Positions 57,043 through 64,000 of a stretch of 64,000 nt of DNA are shown in pieces (within the stretch, counting starts at the first letter, position 1; each line of letters opens with the position of its first letter). The translations under genes and the position numbers were made by a program. The notes under the pieces were generated by a model. It did no database searches and was not told the DNA's origin. It was given only the letters and a program-made list of their open reading frames with translations. This DNA comes from Mytilus galloprovincialis (Eukaryota > Mollusca > Bivalvia > Mytilida > Mytilidae): NCBI RefSeq assembly GCF_965363235.1, contig NC_134847.1, positions 63,582,439 to 63,646,438 on the forward strand, given 5' to 3'.

Positions 57043-60000
57043 GTAAGTTCATACTCTTTGAGTAATTTCCATGAAAGGATAACTTGTTAACAATATTAAA
57101 TTATTAACCCTCTTCCTGTCACTACTTTTATATGGTTGCATTTCCTGTGCCAGAAAATACTACAGATGGATGTTTGTGACATACCCAAAAATGACGTCTA
57201 TCAATAAACATTGTATGAGCTCACATCCTAATGAAAGATTCAGCAGATTCAAAGCACCTGTTTTTTTTTCCATCTTCATTTATTTTTTATATTGAAACTT
57301 TAAATAGTTCAATTCAAGTCAATTTTTTTCTAATGACATGTTCAACATATGAAAACTACAGGATTTTGATATTAAAATATATAATTGTCATTAGAGTTAC
57401 ATTTTTAAAAAAAACTTGAATGAAGTAAGACATTATTTTAAAAGATTACCATATCATATGGTCATTCATTTGTTTATATATGCTTTTGTTTAAAATTTTA
57501 TGTTAAGTTTAGTACAAACACACTTCATCTACTTTCTTTGACATACATGTATATCAGTCAAGGGTCTAACTTAAATAAGTTATTAGAGAAAATAACATAC
57601 ATGTTGTTATTGTGGGCTAAATTATCAAAAAACTGTGATAACATATGTATGTTACATGTTTTAAAGGGAAAATATACAACCTTTATTTTGTAAAATTTTT
57701 CTCAAGTTCTATTGATATTATAATTTTCTTTATGTATACTTATCTTTGCAAAGATATACCAGCTCATAGTTTACCAATCATGCATAGTACACCTACATGT
57801 ATGTTATTACAGAAAAGATATTCCAAAGGGTGTTATTACAGCTTCTCTATATCTCTTTAGAGGCTTTGCTCTGACATTCATAACAATGTATTTCAATTCA
57901 TTGTAAATATGATGATCAGAGCTTTTAATGAGGCACTGCGCAAGATTCCAAGTGTCTCATTTACTCTCATATAGTAAGTTACATGCTTGTAATAACTAAG
58001 CCTTGTTATTACAGCTTAGTTTGCCCTTAACGGCCTTGTCTCATTGATTTACCATGGTTGATCAAAATTTTATAAATGGATTTAGAAAATTAGTTATCAA
58101 GGTAATAAATTAAGCTACTGCGCAAATTTTTAAGAATTCTCAAGTGCCCATTAAAGATAAAATATATTTAACTGATAACAAACATGTTATTACAGATTAA
58201 GGAAAAAAGAGTAGACAAGTCATGAAAGTTTCTGTAATAACACATGCATGTTATTTTTCTCTGATAACTTATTTAAGTTGGACCCTTGACTGTATTTTTT
58301 AATTGAATTTTTGCTTCTTGATAGAGACATCAAAATACACCTCAAAATATTTTGAAAAAAATCAGATCAGCAATTGTGGTAATATGAGGTAGGCATTACC
58401 TGTGAAAGGAGACGAAGTCTGTATGAATTAATTTTTTTTAAATTCTAACATATTTTAATTTCAAAATGGAAATACCGATTTTGGTTCTGTTGTTAAGGAT
58501 TTACTTGTGACGTTATTTAAGTTATGACGACATGTTCAATGTAAACAAAGAAACGTGATCATCAGGTATCAGGTTTATTCATATCGAAGACAAAGAATTA
58601 TTAAAAATGAAATTGATGTTGTATTCCTTGAGTTTCTATATATTTTCTAGACTACTCAAAAGTCGCATGACACCGAGACCGGAAGAAGGAAGTAGATTTC
58701 TGCGTTATGCGCAAATGCGGAAATTAAAAAAAAGTGACCCAAAAAAAGATAACAATTTTGAGTTCATTAGTACAATGAAAATTTTCGAGAAATTTTCCTG
58801 TATTTAAATTTTTTTATTGATTTTTCTACTGTAATAGGGGACTTCGTCCCCATATTATTGCAAATGAGTTTGTCATCAACCTAAGACCACTGGATGATTT
58901 AAAGTATGATTGATTCGTGTTTAACTCCACTTAGTCTTTTAACACTTTTGTTCTATTTTGTGGCAGTCAGTTTTTATTGGTGGAGGACGCCAGAGTGCGC
59001 TGAGCGATGCACGATTTTCAGTGGGAAAACTGACAATCATAGTCAATAAAGATTGGAGTCAAGGCCACCTGCCACATGCTGGAAATTGAACTCACAATCA
59101 CACTTTTGACAGGCTAGTTGTACAGTAATTCCACTACTTATACCACTCTGAAACTTAGGCCTCCTTGTAAAGTATTACTTGTATACCTTAAATAGAACAT
59201 TTATTTGTAAGAATTATTTACTTGGGTGTATTTAATGAAGATTTTTTTTTTTAGTCATCATTTGTTGGAGCCATTGCTATTGGTGATCTTGTCAAGAGTA
59301 CATTAGGTCCAAAAGGAATGGTAAATAATTAAAGACTTTTACTATGTATATAGATGTAAGAAGATGTGGTATGAGTGCCATCTCCATCCAAGTCACAATT
59401 TGTGAAAGAAAACCATTATAGGTCTTTAACACGAAGTCTTAGTTCAAACTGAACAGCAAGCTATAAAGAGTCCCAAAAATGACTAGTATATGGCCATGGA
59501 AAACCAACAGTCTAATCTATTCAATAAACGAGAAACACTTCTGAACCACATCAACAAATGACAACTACTGAAAATCAGCTTCCTGACTTGGGACAGGTGC
59601 AAACCATTGCATCGGGTTTAAACATTGAAATAGGTACCAATCTTCACCTTTACCAGAAACTATAGTGTTACATCACAACATAGAAAGACACAATTTAAAA
59701 TATCAATTGGAATGGCTTAACTCAATCAAAAGACATATGAATCCAAGTGAACATACACTGAACAAATAAATTTGATCTATGAGACTATGTGAATACAAAA
59801 TCAATAAAATATGGACTATACATGCTGGCAGGCTCTTTATAAATGTTATTTCTCATTGATGGTAAAGGAATTGGTCAGTGAAAAAAAAGTGAATAAAGGC
59901 TTCGAAATCGAAGTATGTCAATTAATATACAATATATTCTATTTATGAAATAATTACAGGACAAGATTCTGCAAAGTGGTGAGGGTATCCAAGTAACAAA

Positions 60001-63000
60001 TGATGGTGCAACCATACTGAAATCCATAGGTGTAGATCTTCCTGCAGCCAAAGTATTGGTTGGTAAGTACAAACATACCAACATCTATAAGTGTAGACTG
60101 TCCTTTTTGCTTTCGATATATAAGAGTTAACAGTCATACTGAAATCCTTTAGTGCAAATATTTCTGATGCCAAATATTTGGTTGGTAAGTAACAGTTTAA
60201 ATATACATAAACATGTAGATACATGCATGTATTTTGTAAATGCCTTTTTATTTTGTATAAATTTAAGTTGAAAGTGGTTGCCATTGAAAGAACCATATCT
60301 TATATAACACCAAGCATGTTTTTCACTTTGTAGATATATCCAAAGTACAGGATGATGAAGTAGGAGATGGTACCACCTCTGTTGTTGTGTTTGCTTGTGA
60401 ACTTTTAAAAGTAAGTGTGGACATGTTTGATTATTATCTCAAATGTTCAATCACATGGATCATACATATTTCGAAAAAAAAGAAAAAGTTCACACAAAAA
60501 GTATTTATTATTTTTATTATACTTTTATAGTATAACCAACAAGTGACACATAAAACAATGAACATTTCATATAATAATACTAGCGCCCAGATGACAGCTT
60601 GTGTCCTGTCTGTCCATTTGTCTCTGTCTTATTTATCTTTCAAAAATTTTGTTTGCTTTTATTGCATTTTATAATTATTTTCTTTCCCTGCCTTGCCAAA
60701 CAAACTAAAGTATGCCTATTGAGGAGTGGTGAAATGCTGAAAAGGTGGTGAACTTATAGTACAAAGTTTATTAAGATCCATAGATTACCTGAACAATCCA
60801 GATCTTTTAAATATTTTATATGTTCCAGACCGTATGAGTATTTGGACCGTACGCGTACGGTCCGGACCGTATACGTATACTCGTACGGTCCGACCATACG
60901 CGTACGGTCGGACCGTATGAGTATACGCGTACGGTCCAGCTGACCATACATGTTTTGGAATCATATGGTTTAAATTCAAACAAATTTTTATCAAAATCCT
61001 TATTATTAGTTATACAAATTGTTATTATTACAATAAGACGGATAAATTGAATAAGCGAACAATTGAAATCGAATATTTGTTTGATTTTATATCCGTGAAT
61101 CCTTTTGTGTTACTCTGGCCCAAGGTGAAACTTGCTTCCACAAGGAACGTCATATTTTTTTTTACATTTTCATGCATGTTCCTTTGCATATGCATTTTTT
61201 TGTAAAGTTCCTAAATATTCTTCAACAATTGTCCTCCCACATTATGTTTACTTCCGAGAATTTCAATGAGCATACTTGGCTGAAATTAATGAATTACTGA
61301 CATGCTTAATACAGGAGATTAACAGATTAAATAAGCGTGATTTTTTTTAAATTTAAAATATTAAGTTTTTATTTCAATTACTATAATTGAAATTTTTATA
61401 TTAATTTGAGATAGAAGTTATTTTGATACTTGTTATATATACATTTGTATGTAATAAACCTGACCAACTTCTTAATATTAGTCAGACCGTACGCGTACGG
61501 TCCAAATACTCATACGGTCTGGAACATATATATTAGATACAACACTTATCTTGTGCTCTGCTCAATTATTTAACATTTGATTGTAATTTATAGGAAGCTG
61601 AACAACTGATTTCCCAGAAAATCCACCCACAGACAATTATTGCTGGTTGGAGGTTAGCTACAGATGAAGCTAGAAAGGCTCTAACAGAATTTGCAAGAGA
61701 TCACGGGTAATTAACAAAATAAAATTTAATATTTAAATTTTTTTTCAAATTTAAAAGAAATTTTATTATGCAAAGCTACATGAAACTGATTTTTTGTCGA
61801 GCCTGCAACTTTTGTTGCAGAAAGCTCGACATAGGGATAGTGATCCGGCGGCGGCTACGGCGGCTACGGCGGCGGTGTTAGCTCACTTCTTAAAAGCTTT
61901 ATATTTCAGAAGGTGGAAGACCTGGATGCTTCTTACTTTGTATATAGATGCTTCATGTTACGAAGTTTCCGTCAGTCACATGTCCAATGTCCTTGACCTC
62001 ATTTTCATGGTTCAGTGACCACTTGAAAAAAAAGTTCAAATTTTTTGTAATGTTGAATTCTCTCTTATTATAAGTAATAGGATAACTATATTTGGTATGT
62101 GAGTACCTTGCAAGGTCCTCACGTCTGTCAGACAGTTTTCACTTGACCTCGACCTCATTTCATGGATCAGTGATCAAGGTTAAGTTTTGGTGGTCAAGTC
62201 CATATCTCAGATACTATAAGCAATAGGGCTAGTATATTCGGTGTATGGAATGACTGTAAGGTGTACATGTCCAACTGGCAGGTGTCATCTGACCTTGACC
62301 TCATTTTCATGGTTCAGTGGTTATAGTTAAATTTTTGTGTTTTGGTCTGTTTTTCTCATACTATATGCAATAGGTATACTATATTTGTTGTATGGAATGA
62401 TGGTAAGGTGTACATGTCTAGCGGGCAGATGTCATGTGACCTTGACCTCATTTTCATGGTTCAGCGGTCAAAGTTAAATTTTTGAGTTTTGGTCTTTTTA
62501 TCTAATACTGTATGCCATGGGTCAACTATATTTGGTGTATGGAAATATTTTATGATCTTTATGTCAGTCGCGCAGGTTTTATTTGACCGTGACATCATTT
62601 TCACGGTTCATTGCACAGTGTTAAGTTTTTGTGTTTTGGTCTATTTTTCTTAAACTATAACATGTATAAGTAATGGGTCAACTATATATGAATAGAAGCA
62701 TTGTTAGCTGTATATGTCTGCCTGGCATGGTTCATCTGACCTTGACCTCATTTTCAAGGTTCATTGGTCTTTGTTTAGTTATCTTGGTTAATGTTAAGTT
62801 TATGAGACAGTTGTAATAAAACTAAGCTTTATACTTAGGACTATCAACATAATATCAATGATTAGTATAGAAGGCGAGACATTTCAGCGTGTGCACTCTT
62901 GTTCTTCTGAAGGAAATATTCCTTTTTGCTAGAAAATACACAAGGTTGTGGTCCTTTAAAAAGACCAGGAAGAGAGTAAATTTTAGAAAAGCGTTAGTTT

Positions 63001-63780
63001 GTGTAAAATATAAATACATACTTGGCTCAGTTTTGAAGACCGTACTTTAGCTTATAATGGTTTACTTTTATAAATTAGGACTTAGATGTAGAGTTGTCTC
63101 ATTGGCACTCATACCACATCTTTTTATATCTATAACCATTGATTACATAAATGTTGTAATAAATATGTCATATTATCATACAGCCATGACTTTAATGTTT
63201 TAAAGAACTGTATGATTAATGTCTACCATGTTTTCTTTCCAGAAAAGATGAAAAGAAATTTAAGAAAGATTTAATGAACATAGCTAGGACCACACTTAGT
63301 TCAAAAATATTGACACAATACAAGGACCACTTTTCAAATCTCTGTGTTGATGCTGTTCTTAGATTAAAGGTTAAAGACTTCTTATAATGAAAATATATAG
63401 TGAACAAGTAAAAAGTACTAGGAATGTTTTGTTATTGCTTTATTGGCCTCAACTTTTCAGAATGCTTCCTTTAACTAAAGTTTAAAGAGATTACATTTAT
63501 TATCAAAAGACTATCTATTACTGCAAAATGAAGTCTCCTTAAAGTTTCAATGTTTTACTTTCTGACCAAATGTTATTCTTTTTTTTTAAGCATAGTTTTT
63601 ATCATTTCATTTCTTTCATGTGGTTTAGGAAATATTTTGGATTTTATAAATTTATCACTATTTAGTAATTGACTGAAAATGTAACAATTTTCTCTGTTTT
63701 CTAGGGAAGTGGAAATTTAGATGCTATACAGTTGATCAAAATACTTGGAGGCGGTTTACAAGACTCATATTTAGATGAAG
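56965..63780 (+). CDS. CCT2: CCT2, T-complex protein 1 subunit beta (5' part; runs off the window)
   Basis: Seven exons (56965-57042, 59255-59320, 59960-60062, 60334-60410, 61594-61706, 63243-63369, 63705-63780) give the first 213 residues of about 535. The protein is one of eight subunits of the cytosolic CCT/TRiC chaperonin, which folds actin and tubulin using ATP. Visible group II chaperonin motifs are [41 protein letters not shown] and [12 protein letters not shown]. The start ATG follows TTATTGCAG, so this may be a second exon after a 5' UTR exon. Every splice site is GT-AG and in phase. The remaining 60% lies beyond the right edge. Confidence 0.96.
57043..59254 (+). other. CCT2 intron 1
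   Basis: It contains the inverted-repeat element at 57555-58292. The remaining sequence shows no recognised feature. Confidence 0.7.
57555..58292. mobile_element. 738-bp inverted-repeat element
   Basis: It begins CAGTCAAGGGTCTAACTTAA and ends in its reverse complement, CTTGACTG, with about 55 bp of imperfect inverted repeat. TAT flanks both sides, a possible target duplication. The interior has several GTTATTACA pieces and no reading frame. It is a non-autonomous DNA transposon of unknown superfamily. Confidence 0.75.
59255..59320 (+). CDS. CCT2: CCT2 exon
   Basis: [22 protein letters not shown]; 66 bp, phase 0. It carries the LGPKGMD nucleotide-binding motif. Confidence 0.96.
59321..59959 (+). 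other. CCT2 intron 2 with dispersed repeat
   Basis: The repeat at about 59355-59620 is the same family as 12405-12650. Confidence 0.7.
59355..59620 (+). repeat. Dispersed repeat, AGAAGATGTGGT family
   Basis: AAGAAGATGTGGTATGAGTG, ACCATTATAGGTC, AAACCAACAGTCTAATCTAT and GCTTCCTGACTTGGGACAGG. Same order of landmarks as at 12405. Confidence 0.65.
59960..60062 (+). CDS. CCT2: CCT2 exon
   Basis: [34 protein letters not shown]. It is shorter than human in the SSGRDASLM loop. The donor is GGTTG/GTAAGT. Confidence 0.96.
60063..60333 (+). other. CCT2 intron 3 with decayed copy of the preceding exon's end
   Basis: The intron contains a 60-bp relic of the upstream exon tail and donor (60133-60195). 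Confidence 0.7.
60133..60195 (+). pseudogene. Decayed partial duplicate of CCT2 exon 3 end and donor site
   Basis: CATACTGAAATCC, then GATGCCAAATATTTGGTTGG and TAAGTAA align with the upstream exon end (CATACTGAAATCC, CAGCCAAAGTATTGGTTGG, TAAGTAC) at about 80% identity with no gaps needed. Its frame has a stop, so it is a relic. Confidence 0.75.
60334..60410 (+). CDS. CCT2: CCT2 exon with GDGTT
   Basis: [25 protein letters not shown]. The DGTT motif binds the ATP phosphates in chaperonins. Confidence 0.96.
60411..61593 (+). other. CCT2 intron 4 with inverted-repeat element
   Basis: The element at 60817-61530 makes up most of this intron. Confidence 0.75.
60817..61530. mobile_element. 714-bp element with 45-bp terminal inverted repeats rich in CGTACG
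   Basis: Left end TATATGTTCCAGACCGTATG, then AGTATTTGGACCGTACGCG; the right end is its close reverse complement. Left subterminal sequence (60840-60950) is made of repeated GACCGTACGCGTACGGTCC-type palindromes. The interior has no reading frame. It is a non-autonomous DNA transposon; a related end lies at 23738-23786. Confidence 0.85.
61594..61706 (+). CDS. CCT2: CCT2 exon
   Basis: [37 protein letters not shown]. The phase 2 donor is CACGG/GTAATT. Confidence 0.96.
61707..63242 (+). other. CCT2 intron 5 with long repeat
   Basis: About 1.1 kb of it is the tandemly organised repeat at 61797-62900. A dispersed repeat tail lies at 63075-63140. Confidence 0.75.
61797..62900 (+). repeat. Mollusc-type repeat with degenerate tandem units
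   Basis: It starts GTCGAGCCTGCAACTTTTGT, then a short hairpin (CAACTTTTGTTG) and GGCGGCTACGGCGG. After that, GACCTTGACCTCATTTTCAT and close variants recur about every 150 bp (about 61993, 62146, 62291, 62439, 62739), each followed by GGTTCA. It ends GAAGGCGAGACATTTCAGCG. Confidence 0.8.
63243..63369 (+). CDS. CCT2: CCT2 exon
   Basis: [42 protein letters not shown]. The conserved ARTTLSSK block is present. Confidence 0.96.
63370..63704 (+). other. CCT2 intron 6
   Basis: A 335-bp intron from GTTAAA to TTCTAG, nothing else recognised. Confidence 0.75.
63705..63780 (+). CDS. CCT2: CCT2 exon, last in window
   Basis: [25 protein letters not shown]. The donor GAAG/GTATGT leads to sequence beyond the window, with a poly-C/poly-A run at about 63889-63920 in the intron. 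Confidence 0.95.
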
Positions 63781-63886
63781 GTATGTTTTACCCCTGTTTC
63801 TTATTGATACATGCAGCTATTTCGGCAAATTAGAAATTGTGAAGTTGGTAAATGTTTGTGTTTTTTCAAAAGTCTATGATTGATAA

Positions 63887-63918
<32 letters not shown>

Positions 63919-64000
63919 ACACAACCTCCCTTACTGTATTGATATGAATTACAAGTGATTTGGGGAGTAACTGTCAATGAGACAGAATTCAAACAACAAA

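Noticed and set aside
60754-60994. Minus-strand frames with repeated RTVRVY-type residues
   Set aside because: They arise from the CGTACG palindromes in the inverted-repeat element.

Overview
The window looks like nuclear DNA of a bivalve mollusc, most likely a mussel close to Mytilus. It is AT-rich, has long introns, and carries dispersed and tandem repeats that I associate with mussel genomes. The species call is inference; the eukaryotic gene structure is seen directly through many matched splice sites.

Layout. 1-8.7 kb is a graveyard of retroelements: three Penelope-like 3' ends with GIY-YIG endonuclease remains, one BEL/Pao LTR-retrotransposon fossil lying between two inverted Penelope-like arms, and a 5'-truncated LINE inserted in one arm. 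10.8-26.5 kb (+) is STAND gene A, and 30.0-43.0 kb (+) is STAND gene B. They are tandem paralogues of one NB-ARC NTPase with winged-helix and TPR-like repeats. Gene B has all nine exons and reads as 1068 residues. Gene A lacks the N-terminal exon in this window and has lost the AG acceptor of one exon. 43.3-44.8 kb is the 3' end of an LTR retrotransposon. 45.8-52.5 kb (-) is a high-affinity choline transporter gene (CHT1/SLC5A7 type) in which one expected exon cannot be found. 57.0 kb to the window end (+) is the first 40% of CCT2, the beta subunit of the CCT/TRiC chaperonin.

The four genes share no obvious pathway. CCT2 is housekeeping, the transporter is neuronal, and the two STAND genes are probably signalling or innate-immune switches. 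Their N-terminal (about 140 residues) and C-terminal (about 160 residues) regions match no domain I recognise. The two STAND copies have the same exon order, splice phases and nearly the same exon lengths, so they arose by duplication of a whole gene.

Most non-coding space is repeats. The most interesting is a 350-bp monomer, about 6.8 tandem copies at 20.98-23.37 kb plus dispersed relatives. It carries a conserved CTGATGA / stem / GAAA / short-hairpin motif resembling a hammerhead ribozyme core, and a similar motif follows the Penelope-like coding remains. All splice sites and translations were read by eye; no similarity search or folding program was run.
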